Shown here: positions 1 through 8,326 of the stretch, piece after piece
How the letters are laid out: the number at the start of each line of letters is the position of its first letter
Position numbering within the stretch: the stretch's first letter is position 1
From: a bacterium
GTDB taxonomy: Bacteria > Cyanobacteriota > Vampirovibrionia > Gastranaerophilales > Gastranaerophilaceae
Reading direction: 5' to 3'
Assembly (NCBI GenBank): GCA_017536545.1
Contig: JAFXHF010000015.1
Span: 85,691-149,690, forward strand
DNA length: 64,000 bases
Program-made: the position numbers and the translations under genes
The notes under the pieces: model-generated
What the model saw: only the letters and a program-made list of their open reading frames with translations
The model's database searches: none
What the model was told of the DNA's origin: nothing

Positions 1-313
1 TTCAGAATTATCAAATTGTGTAATTTTACCTTCAAAACACGTACAGAAGTCTTCAGTGAAAGTTTCTGCAAAAGAAATTTTAACAGTTTAGTTGACTTGA
101 TTTTTTCGTATATTGATGATATTCTTGGACTACACAAGAAAAGTTTTTGTGTCAGGACTATGGCACTCTGCCGAGAGCATGGGACTATGGCACTCTGCCG
201 ACGAGGATATGACTAAATGTCATATCGGAGGAGAGGAAAGGTAGCGCAACCGAATGGAATGAGGTCAAGCTACCGCAAGCAAATCCCAAAACAATTAAAT
301 AGAATGCTATCGT
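1..313. other. Gene-free left edge with partial copies of the tRNA 5' end
   Basis: I see no convincing gene here. A 20-bp direct repeat (GGACTATGGCACTCTGCCGA) lies at 155-174 and 182-201, and its first 10 bases match the 5' end of the tRNA at 314. A perfect hairpin with GATATGAC/GTCATATC arms spans 206-226, and GGTAGC/GCTACC arms lie around 240-276. Positions 1-150 have a faintly coding look on the minus strand, but that frame has no start codon and is closed by a stop. Confidence 0.6.
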
Positions 314-385
<72 letters not shown>

Positions 386-388
386 AAT

Positions 389-419
389 AAAAAAGACTTC
401 CAACAAGGAGGTCTTTTTT
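389..419. terminator. Bidirectional terminator after the tRNA (repeat copy 1)
   Basis: A 13-bp stem (AAAAAAGACTTCC / GGAGGTCTTTTTT, one G-U pair) with loop AACAA and T tracts on both strands. The same hairpin recurs at +176 and +352. Confidence 0.85.
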
Positions 420-564
420 ATTGCATTTAGCCCAGGGTTTCGAACCCAGGTTTGTTATCTCTCGTTGTCGATAACAAACGGGTAAGCCTACGGCATACGA
501 GTTGTAGTTGTTCGCATTTCCTATACTCACAAACAACTCTAGCAGAATCCCTCTGGTCCCAAAT

Positions 565-595
565 AAAAAAGACTTCCAACAAGGAGGTCTTTTTT
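565..595. terminator. Terminator hairpin, repeat copy 2
   Basis: Identical to the hairpin at 389-419, displaced by the 176-bp repeat period. No gene lies between the two copies. Confidence 0.7.
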
Positions 596-740
596 ATTGC
601 ATTTAGCCCAGGGTTTCGAACCCAGGTTTGCTATCTCTCGTTGTCGATAACAAACGGGTAAGCCTACGGCATACGAGTTGTAGTTGTTCGCATTTCCTAT
701 GCTCACAAACAACTCTAGCAGAATCCCTCTGGTCCCAAAT

Positions 741-771
741 AAAAAAGACTTCCAACAAGGAGGTCTTTTTT
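741..771. terminator. Terminator hairpin, repeat copy 3
   Basis: Third copy of the hairpin. It ends just before the stop codon of the minus-strand gene at 773 and probably terminates that gene. Confidence 0.8.
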
Positions 772-772
772 A

Positions 773-1633
773 TTACTTAACAATACGCTCCATAGCATAA
801 TCGTTCATGTCTTTTACTAGCTCCAAGATGATTTTGCGTGCATCTTCACTTGGATAATCATCTTTTCGCCAGAAGTAATCATCACTTAAGACTTCAACTA
901 ATTCATTTTTTATCTGCTGTTTTTGTTGTTTTGTTCCACGTCTAGATAAATCATCAATACCATACACCAAACTTCTAAAATGGTCGTATAAGTCTGGAAG
1001 ATATTTTTCATATGGAGAATCTCCTAGTCCATCGCTTAAATAGTTAAGGTCAGAGATTCTTCTCAAAAATGGTATCAATTCTTGCAACCTTTCTTCTGGT
1101 AATTTAAAGAAGGCTCCAAGTGGTTCTGTTGCCCCAATATCTTGTTCGTAACGTGCAAATTCTACCACTGCAAGTCTATCTTCAGCACTACGTCCAGCAT
1201 TTAGTTTTAAAAGTTTTTGAATAAATTGTCGTGAAATCGGTTCTCCTGCAGCGTTGAACATATCAACTTTAATCCCAGGGCCTGGAATAGCTTCATCCCA
1301 AGTCATCGCCATTACTTCTTTAATAATGTTTGGTCTTTCTTCTTCGCAAAGTTCTTGTTCTAAAGATTGTAGGATCTTTTTAGATTCAGATGGAGTGAAA
1401 AGTTTGTATTTTCCGTTGCGTATGTTTTGCAAAAGTTCAATACATTCGTTTTCGATTTTTGTTGAGCTTCTTGACCATATCCCGCAGAACGGAACTTGTA
1501 CCCCTTTTTGATTATATATTGATGTTTCGATAGAATTTTCGCAAGATAATGTTTCAGGCTGATTATTAGTGATTTTAGCCTTAAGTTGGGATTGTTTATT
1601 TACCTTGTTACTTGTAACTTTGTCTAATTGCAT
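773..1633 (-). CDS. Uncharacterised 286-aa protein
   Basis: I do not recognise this protein. It has no signal peptide or membrane segment. The first 50 residues are polar and Gln/Asn/Ser-rich and end in VPFCG (residues 48-51 region), loosely like the F-x-G tag of nearby proteins. The rest is charged and probably helical, with an ELIPFLRRISDLNYL stretch in the second half. ATG start with only a weak ribosome site. It lies downstream of the deiminase-like gene on the same strand, separated by 84 bp, and ends in the third repeat-borne terminator. Base composition matches its neighbours. Likely a real lineage-specific gene of unknown function. Confidence 0.75.
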   Translation of the reverse strand: MQLDKVTSNKVNKQSQLKAKITNNQPETLSCENSIETSIYNQKGVQVPFCGIWSRSSTKIENECIELLQNIRNGKYKLFTPSESKKILQSLEQELCEEERPNIIKEVMAMTWDEAIPGPGIKVDMFNAAGEPISRQFIQKLLKLNAGRSAEDRLAVVEFARYEQDIGATEPLGAFFKLPEERLQELIPFLRRISDLNYLSDGLGDSPYEKYLPDLYDHFRSLVYGIDDLSRRGTKQQKQQIKNELVEVLSDDYFWRKDDYPSEDARKIILELVKDMNDYAMERIVK

Positions 1634-1717
1634 AATTTACCCAAGAAAATTCTACCATTAATTATAAGTTAAAATTCTGATAGTTATTGCTAAATTATTC
1701 TTTTTTGTAAATCAATG

Positions 1718-2971
1718 TTAAAGGATTTCTGCTGCGGTACAGTGAATACCACCCATAAATTTGAAAAGTCGTTCAGTTAATCTTTCGTCAATAAAATGTA
1801 TATTTTCTGGTTTTATGTATGGGCTAACGCTATCAACAAACATTTTCCTTGTACTAAAACCTGTTAATTCTTCAATTTCTGGTGTTATACCTAACTTTTT
1901 ATCAAGTAGTGATGCGTTTGTAACATAAACAAGTTCACCATTTTGGTTTCTAGTTACGATTGCGTTGATAAAATTGTTTTCGTATATGTTTTCTAGTTCT
2001 ACTCCAATATTTTGATTTTGAGAAACTTCAAATGTTTTTAACTTGATGTATTGATTTACTTTTTGTTGAATATCAGGTGTATGATTTTGGGCAAGTTCGT
2101 TTAAATCTTGCATATTTTTTGCAAAGTTTTCTAAACGTTCTTGTTCTAATTCTGGGTTTTTAATCCCATCAAGGTAATAATGAGTTCCAGGAATTGGAAT
2201 TGGGTTAAATCCATTATCAGATAAAGTGGTTATTATTTGCATTGTTCTTTCTTGAGGTTTGTATCGTGCAAATTGTTCAGTGATATCCCACTTTGCAATT
2301 TCAGTTTCAAGTTTATCAATAATTTCATCTAACTGAGCTTTTTGTTCTGATGTAATATCGTTTCTTTTTGCATGTTGCCTAAGAATATCTAATCCTCTGT
2401 TTAAACCTTCTTTTGTTTTTATGTAATCTGCAACTAAAACATTACCGTTATCAAGTGGCCTTACGAATAAATCTAAGTGCCAATCAAGGCGAGGAAGTGG
2501 GCAGATTTCATCAACGCCAAATATCTTCTTGAACAAGTCTTGAGGGTAAATACCAGCTTTATTATCACCAACTAAGAGTTTTTTTACACCATTAACATCA
2601 CAGATAAAGAAGTTGCCACCTCTTAAATGGGGTTCAGATTTTATTGTTGGGAGTTTAAGAGCTTTGCTAAGTCCGTCAGCAGATGCTCTGAGTACACGCT
2701 TAAGATGTTCTCGCGTTGAGTCAAATAGTATTGCTCTATTATCCATTACAGTTATGTAATCTTGAGCCCAAATGAATTTGTTTTGAGTTGAAACTTCAGC
2801 TAGTTCTTTTCGTATGGATTTAGATGCAATACTTGGGGTAAATATGTCAACATCCATTGCCCCTGATAGCTTTTGTAAAGCCTCAGCACATCGTTTATCA
2901 CTAACAAATAAACCTTTTAGCTTTCTTGCATCATATCCTGTGAAGTTTTGTGTAGTATATTTTATTTCCAT
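1718..2971 (-). CDS. Pentein-superfamily protein, agmatine/peptidylarginine-deiminase-like, with N-terminal F-T-G tag
   Basis: The order of motifs fits guanidino-group-modifying enzymes (pentein fold). WAQDY (68-72) resembles the WxRDxGP substrate-binding motif of agmatine deiminases. RGGNF (117-121) resembles the EGGN motif, and WHLD (164-167) supplies the expected His. GGIHC with Cys411, seven residues from the end, matches the C-terminal catalytic GGxHC of that family. The length of 417 aa is somewhat above the usual ~360. I chose the ATG at 2971 over the upstream in-frame ATG at 3013 because it puts QNFTG at residues 8-12, matching neighbouring proteins. Activity and substrate are not shown; the Arg of WxRD is Gln here, so the substrate may differ or activity may be lost. 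Confidence 0.7.
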   Translation of the reverse strand: MEIKYTTQNFTGYDARKLKGLFVSDKRCAEALQKLSGAMDVDIFTPSIASKSIRKELAEVSTQNKFIWAQDYITVMDNRAILFDSTREHLKRVLRASADGLSKALKLPTIKSEPHLRGGNFFICDVNGVKKLLVGDNKAGIYPQDLFKKIFGVDEICPLPRLDWHLDLFVRPLDNGNVLVADYIKTKEGLNRGLDILRQHAKRNDITSEQKAQLDEIIDKLETEIAKWDITEQFARYKPQERTMQIITTLSDNGFNPIPIPGTHYYLDGIKNPELEQERLENFAKNMQDLNELAQNHTPDIQQKVNQYIKLKTFEVSQNQNIGVELENIYENNFINAIVTRNQNGELVYVTNASLLDKKLGITPEIEELTGFSTRKMFVDSVSPYIKPENIHFIDERLTERLFKFMGGIHCTAAEIL

Positions 2972-3143
2972 GTGATTATCTTTCTTTACGATGTATAATA
3001 CTTGTGAAAGCAAAATTTTGCTATTAAATTATTAACTAATGTAAATAACAACCCCACAAATTGTCAAAAATAAATATTTAGAGGTTTTTGACGGAGCATA
3101 TATTTAGACTCTAATACAAGTAAACAAAAAAGGAAATTTTATT

Positions 3144-3470
3144 ATGATTAACAATGTTACATTTACCGGTATGCAAAGATTTATGACAGCTGCAGCTCAC
3201 GAATATTTACCAGCAGGCAAAATCTTTAATAAAGCTGAATTAGAAGCTGCAGAAAAGGCAGCAAGAGAAGCCGCAGAAAATATTTCAGAAGAAGCTAAGG
3301 CATTAGCAGAAGCTGCAAAAAAAGCTAAAGAAGTTGAGTTCTTCAACCACAGAGGCAATAACATTATTGATAATTCAGTTGCTCAATTACAAGATGCTGC
3401 AGCAGCTGAAAGTTATGCTAGATCACATGGTATTGAAGTTGCAGAATCTGTGTTAAAAACAAACGCATAA
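3144..3470 (+). CDS. Small Ala/Glu-rich helical protein with N-terminal F-T-G tag
   Basis: A 108-aa protein I do not recognise. It opens with VTFTG (residues 5-9). From about residue 28 to 65 it is an Ala/Glu/Lys-rich amphipathic helix or coiled coil (AAEKAAREAAENI). The C-terminal half has HRGNNIIDN and AAAAESYARSHGIEV. There is no signal peptide and no cysteine. AGGAAA-like ribosome site before ATG. A hairpin followed by T5 (3489-3516) separates it from the next gene, so it is probably monocistronic. It sits between two other F-x-G-tagged proteins. Function unknown. Confidence 0.75.
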   Translation: MINNVTFTGMQRFMTAAAHEYLPAGKIFNKAELEAAEKAAREAAENISEEAKALAEAAKKAKEVEFFNHRGNNIIDNSVAQLQDAAAAESYARSHGIEVAESVLKTNA

Positions 3471-3488
3471 TTTATGTTAAAATATAAA

Positions 3489-3516
3489 ATGGGGGCTTGA
3501 AAAAGTCCTCATTTTT
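3489..3516 (+). terminator. Intrinsic terminator
   Basis: A 10-bp stem (ATGGGGGCTT / AAGTCCTCAT, two G-U pairs) followed by TTTTT, directly after the 108-aa gene. Confidence 0.75.
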
Positions 3517-3528
3517 AATAGGTGATAA

Positions 3529-5019
3529 ATGCAAATAAACGCTAATAACTATTCGCCGTCATTTAGTGGATTGACTAAAATATATGCGATGACGGATTCC
3601 CATCAAGAAACACGTAAAACAAGTGCTTTTTTATCGAGAATTCTTGCTGAAGCTAGAAAAGATAAGAATGTGCTATTTTTGAATTGTGGTGATATGTTTA
3701 AAGGTATTTACTCTCAGCCTTTAGAACGTGATTGTTATTTAGCAATGAAAGCAGCCAAGCCTGATACAGAAATGGTTTTTACTATTGGGAATAATGATTT
3801 TGGTTTTTTGAAAGAAAATTTGGATTTTTTAATTGATACAATCACTCAATTTACAAAAAAAGGTATACATACAGTTTGTGCAAATATTTTCGAATCAACA
3901 GGTAAACGTCCTGCTTGGTTGAAGCCTTATACTGTTGTTGAACTAGATGGTGATAGAACTTTTGTTACTGGTTTTTGTATTGATAATATAAATACTGCAA
4001 AATTTGGAATTGTTGCTAAAAATCAATCAGAAGTTTTGGATGAAATTACAGAAGCTATTGTAAAAGAAAAACCTGATAATGTTGTCATTTTGAACCACGA
4101 TTTTATGCCATCAAGTTCATCCATTGTCAAAGCTTTAAAAGAAAGAGGCGTAAGTGTTGATGTTACAATTGGTGGTCATGCTCATGATTTTGTTCCTGCC
4201 AACAAAGAGTTGCGTATTTACTATCCTGAGGCATTCAGCGATACAATGTATAAAATGAGTTTAGAAAATTCAGGTAGTGGCAAACGCTTTTCTTTTGATG
4301 AAGTTGTAAAAAATGAAGGTTTGAAACTCAATGAAGTTTTTGCTCCAGCGGTAGAGGCTTATGAAAAAGAAACAGGTTTATTGGATGAAATTGCTCCATA
4401 TACATTAAATCTAAGAAAAAACTATTCTTATCCTTGTTCATTGGGTAGTTTTTTAGCAGATGAGATGAGAAAAGTAGCTGGAGCTGATGTTGGATTCTTT
4501 TCGACAGGTTTTATTATGCAACCAATGGAGTATCGCCCTAATCAAGTTATTACTAAATATTTATTCAAACGTACTATGAGTGCAGAAAAACCTATTAAAA
4601 TGGTCGAACTTACGATTCAAGAATTAAAAGAGGTTTTTGAACATGCATTTAATCAGTTTAATTTTACAGGTTCAAATTCTAGATTTTTACAGTGTTCAAA
4701 TAATATGAAATTTGTTGGTTCCATGAATTATTCAACAAATAGTTGGGATCTTAAACAAATATATATTGATGGCGAACCTTTATTGGATAAAGAGTTACGT
4801 CCTTTAGATAGCAGTAGGAAGTTTAAATGTGCTATTGATTATTTTATTGCAGATGGTGGACAGGGTTTTAAAACAATTCAAGCTGCTGAAAAATCAGATA
4901 TCGTAGTTGATGGTAAAGTTGCTAGGATGGATGAGGTTCTAATGAATGCACTAAGGGAGGCTCCAAGTAAATATGATCCAGGTTCTGAATATCCGTCATT
5001 TAAAATAGCTTTTGCTTAA
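3529..5019 (+). CDS. 5'-nucleotidase/UshA-like metallophosphoesterase with N-terminal F-S-G tag
   Basis: The N-terminal half is a calcineurin-like phosphoesterase. It shows D23-x-H25 (TDSH), GD (54-55), GNND (87-90), H190 (NHDF) and GGHAHD (215-220). The C-terminal half looks like a 5'-nucleotidase C-terminal domain (YPCSLGSFLADEMRK; DYFIADGGQGF). Family members hydrolyse nucleotides or related phosphoesters, usually outside the cytoplasm, yet no signal peptide is present; the protein instead starts with SPSFSG (9-14). The GNH[DE] motif has Asn in place of the usual catalytic-site His, so activity may be altered. Length (496 aa) is normal for the two-domain family. AGGTGAT precedes the ATG. 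Confidence 0.85.
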   Translation: MQINANNYSPSFSGLTKIYAMTDSHQETRKTSAFLSRILAEARKDKNVLFLNCGDMFKGIYSQPLERDCYLAMKAAKPDTEMVFTIGNNDFGFLKENLDFLIDTITQFTKKGIHTVCANIFESTGKRPAWLKPYTVVELDGDRTFVTGFCIDNINTAKFGIVAKNQSEVLDEITEAIVKEKPDNVVILNHDFMPSSSSIVKALKERGVSVDVTIGGHAHDFVPANKELRIYYPEAFSDTMYKMSLENSGSGKRFSFDEVVKNEGLKLNEVFAPAVEAYEKETGLLDEIAPYTLNLRKNYSYPCSLGSFLADEMRKVAGADVGFFSTGFIMQPMEYRPNQVITKYLFKRTMSAEKPIKMVELTIQELKEVFEHAFNQFNFTGSNSRFLQCSNNMKFVGSMNYSTNSWDLKQIYIDGEPLLDKELRPLDSSRKFKCAIDYFIADGGQGFKTIQAAEKSDIVVDGKVARMDEVLMNALREAPSKYDPGSEYPSFKIAFA

Positions 5020-5060
5020 TTTTTCTGTTATAATTAGTTCAAAACACAAGGGAGATAATT

Positions 5061-5543
5061 ATGAGAGATGAATTATTATCAATAATTGAAAAAAATAGCA
5101 GAATTGATTTTAGTGAATTGGCCGTGTTATTGGGCCAGCCTGAAGAAAAAGTTTTAGAAGAACTTTCTAACTTGGAAACAGAAGGCATAATTTGTGGTTA
5201 TCACACATTGATTAACTGGGAAAAAACTTCTATTTCGAAAGTTACAGCTTTAATCGAGGTTAAAGTTACTCCTCAACGTGGTACTGGTTTTGATAGTATA
5301 GCTGAAAGAATTTATAACTATCCTGAAGTTAAAGATGTGTATCTGATTTCTGGGGGTTATGATTTGATGGTAATTTTAGAAGAAAAATCATTAAAAGAAA
5401 TTGCAAACTTTGTTTCTTATAAATTATCAACTTTAGAAAATATTTTCAGTGTAGCGACTCATTTTATTTTAAAAAAATACAAAGATCACGGCACTATAAT
5501 TAACAAGAAAAATAAAGATGAAAGAGAGATTATTACCCCATGA
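5061..5543 (+). CDS. Lrp/AsnC-family transcriptional regulator
   Basis: A 160-aa protein with an N-terminal winged helix-turn-helix (residues ~1-60; ELAVLLGQPEEKVLEELSNL; EGIICGYHTLINW). A RAM ligand-binding/oligomerisation domain follows (~65-145; DVYLISGGYDLMVILE). GGGAG-type ribosome site; a TATAAT -10 box lies about 30 bp upstream. It overlaps the downstream aminotransferase by 4 bp (ATGA), so the two are co-translated. Lrp-type regulators often control adjacent amino-acid metabolism genes, which fits here. The effector is unknown. The last ~20 residues are a charged tail beyond the usual RAM domain. Confidence 0.92.
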   Translation: MRDELLSIIEKNSRIDFSELAVLLGQPEEKVLEELSNLETEGIICGYHTLINWEKTSISKVTALIEVKVTPQRGTGFDSIAERIYNYPEVKDVYLISGGYDLMVILEEKSLKEIANFVSYKLSTLENIFSVATHFILKKYKDHGTIINKKNKDEREIITP

Positions 5544-6709
5544 GAAAGTATTTATCAGATGCAGTAGTAAATATTAAACCATCAGGTATTAGAAAATTTT
5601 TCGATATAGTAAGTGAGATGAAAGATGCTATTTCACTTGGTGTTGGTGAACCTGATTTTGATACTCCTTGGCATATCAGAGATGAAGGGATTTATGCCTT
5701 TGAACGTGGTAAAACTTTCTACACATCAAATGCAGGTTTAAAAGATTTGCGTATTGAAATTGCAAATTATTTAAAACGTACTCAGAATTTAGAATACAAT
5801 TCCGATAACGAAATTATTGTAACTGTTGGTGGCTCAGAAGCTATCGATATTGGTTTAAGAGCTATTATTAACCCTGGGGATGAAGTTATTATTCCTCAGC
5901 CATCATATGTTTCATATGAGCCTTGTGCAGTTTTAGCTGGAGCAAAACCTGTAATTATCAATTTAAAAGCCGAAAATGAATTTCGTCTAACCGCTGAAGA
6001 ATTAAGAGCTGCAATTACTGACAAAACAAAAATTTTAATTCTTCCGTTTCCTAATAATCCAACAGGTGCGATTATGGAGCGTAGGGATTTGGAAGCTATT
6101 GCAAAAGTTTGTATTGAAAAAGATATTCTTGTAATGTCAGATGAAATTTATGCAGCTTTAACTTATAAGGATAAACACGTTTCTATTGCTGAAATTGAGG
6201 GTATGAAAGAACGTACAATTCTTATTAATGGTTTTTCCAAAGCATATGCAATGACTGGTTGGCGTCTGGGTTATGCTTGTGCACCAAAAGAATTGATTAA
6301 GCAGATGACAAAAATTCATCAATTTGCGATTATGTGTGCTCCAACAATTAGCCAATATGCAGCAGTGGAAGCTTTAAAAAATGGTGATAAAGATGTTGAA
6401 GAAATGCGTCAAGCATACAACCAACGCAGAAGATTTTTGATGGATTCTTTTAAGAAAATGGGTCTTGATTGTTTTGAACCATTTGGAGCGTTTTATGTCT
6501 TCCCTTGTATTAAAGAATTTGGTATGACAAGTGAAGAATTTGCGACAAAATTCTTGCAAGAAGAAAAAGTTGCGATTGTTCCTGGAACTGCTTTTGGTGA
6601 TTGCGGTGAGGGATTTTTGAGAATATCTTATGCTTATTCTTTAGAAAATCTAAAAGAAGCAATTGGGCGATTGGAAAGATTTATTACAAAATTAAGAAAT
6701 CAAAAATAA
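5540..6709 (+). CDS. Class I/II PLP-dependent aminotransferase
   Basis: A 389-aa fold-type I aminotransferase. It shows GEPDF (36-40), PNNPTG (171-176), DEIY (201-204) and the PLP Schiff-base lysine K234 in GFSKAYAMTGWRLGY, with the C-terminal FLRISYA motif. These features match the aspartate/aromatic aminotransferase subgroup (AspB/PatA-like); the amino donor cannot be set from sequence. It overlaps the Lrp gene by 4 bp and is probably regulated with it. The gene ends 39 bp before the next start, and the only terminator-like hairpin in that gap includes the next gene's start codon. Confidence 0.93.
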   Translation: MRKYLSDAVVNIKPSGIRKFFDIVSEMKDAISLGVGEPDFDTPWHIRDEGIYAFERGKTFYTSNAGLKDLRIEIANYLKRTQNLEYNSDNEIIVTVGGSEAIDIGLRAIINPGDEVIIPQPSYVSYEPCAVLAGAKPVIINLKAENEFRLTAEELRAAITDKTKILILPFPNNPTGAIMERRDLEAIAKVCIEKDILVMSDEIYAALTYKDKHVSIAEIEGMKERTILINGFSKAYAMTGWRLGYACAPKELIKQMTKIHQFAIMCAPTISQYAAVEALKNGDKDVEEMRQAYNQRRRFLMDSFKKMGLDCFEPFGAFYVFPCIKEFGMTSEEFATKFLQEEKVAIVPGTAFGDCGEGFLRISYAYSLENLKEAIGRLERFITKLRNQK

Positions 6710-6725
6710 AAGTAGCAAAAAATTT

Positions 6726-6757
6726 AACCTTCATGTTTTAGATAAAATATGAAGGTT
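6726..6757 (+). promoter_or_regulatory. 14-bp hairpin that includes the next gene's start codon
   Basis: AACCTTCATGTTTT pairs with AAAATATGAAGGTT across an AGAT loop (one G-T pair). The ATG at 6749 lies in the right arm and there is no Shine-Dalgarno sequence. The hairpin is followed by a T-rich stretch, so it may double as the terminator of the aminotransferase operon. Confidence 0.6.
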
Positions 6758-7633
6758 TATTTTAATAATTTTTTAAATAGTGTTAGTCCTGTGAGTTTTA
6801 AATCTGACGGTGTTTCAAATCAAAACAAAGTCGATATGTCAGCACCTCAAGATACATTTGTGCGTTCAGCAAAAACTCAAGATGTTTACACTCAAAAACT
6901 TAACGCATTATTCCCAAATGGAGCATTAGATAAGATTTATGCTCAAATTGGTAAAGAATTAGGTATTGATGTTTTACCTACGTTGAAATTCTATGGGCCA
7001 TCAGATAATGTTATGGCTGGTGGTTTTACGTTTAGCAAAAATGAAATAGCACTAAGCCTAGGTGAAATTTTTAATTTTGATAAAAAAGTTGTTATGGTTA
7101 AAAATGGCAGATATTTGACTTTAGTTGCTCCTCAAATAGGTATGCCAATGTTTGCAGATAAGGCAAGTTGTGAAATGGTTGCTAATGCCAACCGTCAAAA
7201 TGTTAAGGCATTTGCTGATGATGTAATAGTTGTTTCAATGACAGATGATGATTATAGAAAATTTGTTATTCATAAACTTTACCACGAACTTATTCACGCT
7301 CAACAACATATGATTATGAGAGCAACTGAAGGTATTGGCGAAAAAGAAATTACAAAGGCTTGGACTCATATAAAACCTAAAAATGTTACCGAAGAAAAGA
7401 AATTAGCTGAACTTACAGAAAATCTTCATAAGGATTCGTATTGGGCAGATAAAACTCCGACAGCTCAAAAACATAGCAAAGATTCTGAGATAGGAAAACT
7501 TGCATACACTTTCTTGGAAGCGGTAAGAAACTATCCGCCAGTAGGATCTCCTGAATATCATAGTAATGCTCTTGAAGCGGATGCTTACAAACGTTCTTAT
7601 GAATATTTGACTAAAAATTTTGGTTCATACTAA
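6749..7633 (+). CDS. Putative HExxH zinc metallopeptidase-like protein with N-terminal S-F-K-S tag
   Basis: A 294-aa protein. It carries HELIH (residues 179-183) in KLYHELIHAQQ, a zincin metal-binding/catalytic motif. A possible third ligand Glu276 sits in ALEADAYKRS near the C-terminus. I cannot place it in a named peptidase family. The N-terminus (PVSFKS, 14-19) resembles the F-x-G tag of neighbouring proteins with Ser in place of Gly, and there is no signal peptide. The start codon lies inside a 14-bp hairpin and has no ribosome site, which is unusual here. A weak hairpin (ATTAGA/TCTAAT at 7642-7664) with a T run follows the gene. Confidence 0.75.
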   Translation: MKVYFNNFLNSVSPVSFKSDGVSNQNKVDMSAPQDTFVRSAKTQDVYTQKLNALFPNGALDKIYAQIGKELGIDVLPTLKFYGPSDNVMAGGFTFSKNEIALSLGEIFNFDKKVVMVKNGRYLTLVAPQIGMPMFADKASCEMVANANRQNVKAFADDVIVVSMTDDDYRKFVIHKLYHELIHAQQHMIMRATEGIGEKEITKAWTHIKPKNVTEEKKLAELTENLHKDSYWADKTPTAQKHSKDSEIGKLAYTFLEAVRNYPPVGSPEYHSNALEADAYKRSYEYLTKNFGSY

Positions 7634-7641
7634 ATTAACCA

Positions 7642-7668
7642 ATTAGATTGTCGTTTTGTCTAATTTTT
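7642..7668 (+). terminator. Weak intrinsic terminator
   Basis: ATTAGA/TCTAAT 6-bp stem followed by TTTTT, 9 bp after the stop codon of the HExxH gene. Confidence 0.5.
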
Positions 7669-7712
7669 AAATAATAAGTTCCCGATAGTATTTTATTATT
7701 GGAGAATTTGCT

Positions 7713-8264
7713 ATGAAAAAATTATTATTGTTTTTGTTTGTGATATTAGGATTGAATTTATCAGTGTTTGCTGAAAATATCCATTTTAATGATTTAATTT
7801 ATAAGTTGAAAACTGTTGATAATGATAACTCAAAAATAGAAAACGAATATTATATTGATGGAGAGAATGACGAATCTTGGACAAGTAGAGTTGATATAAC
7901 TTATTTACCAGAGCTTTCAAATCCTTTGAAATATGCATCAGAGGTTGATAAAAAAGTTTCAACAGATGAAAAGAAATTGTTATTGAAATTTGTTCAAAAC
8001 AAAAAGCTAGATATCGCTGTATTGAGTTATTTAGAAAACGAGATTAGTGGTGATTGTGCATGTTTTATATATCAGGTTCTAAAGTTTGAAAAGCATCCAG
8101 ATAAAGGTATTATGGTTCTTAGATTTGCAAAAAAATATAAAGTTAATACAAATGATGATATTCAAAAAGTTGCAAACGAAATAAAAGCCATAAATGATGA
8201 TTATATGGAGCGAATAATAATTTCACCAATTCCGCCGATAGTAAAAGAAAAGGCACTTCAGTAG
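7713..8264 (+). CDS. Secreted protein of unknown function (183 aa)
   Basis: A classic signal peptide (MKKLLLFLFVILGLNLSVFA, residues 1-20) points to export. The mature part is acidic, with a LKYASEVDKKVSTDEKKLL segment and a CACF pair near the middle. No known domain is recognised. TGGAG ribosome site 7-8 nt before ATG. A GGCACTTC...GAAGTGCC hairpin overlaps the stop codon (8252-8271), and a second perfect CTGTACG/CGTACAG inverted repeat lies at 8297-8325, between this gene and the convergent transporter gene. Appears monocistronic. Confidence 0.8.
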   Translation: MKKLLLFLFVILGLNLSVFAENIHFNDLIYKLKTVDNDNSKIENEYYIDGENDESWTSRVDITYLPELSNPLKYASEVDKKVSTDEKKLLLKFVQNKKLDIAVLSYLENEISGDCACFIYQVLKFEKHPDKGIMVLRFAKKYKVNTNDDIQKVANEIKAINDDYMERIIISPIPPIVKEKALQ

Positions 8265-8325
8265 AAGTGCCGTGCGATTATTTAGGATAAATGTACCTGT
8301 ACGCTATGAGTATCAGAACGTACAG
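8252..8325. terminator. Two hairpins between convergent genes
   Basis: GGCACTTC/GAAGTGCC (8252-8271) and CTGTACG/CGTACAG (8297-8325). Neither has a strong T tract, so termination is inferred from position. Confidence 0.4.
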
Positions 8326-8326
8326 T

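Noticed and set aside
16..216. 66-aa ORF at the left edge
   Set aside because: It has no ribosome site and runs through the tRNA-end repeats; the region looks non-coding.
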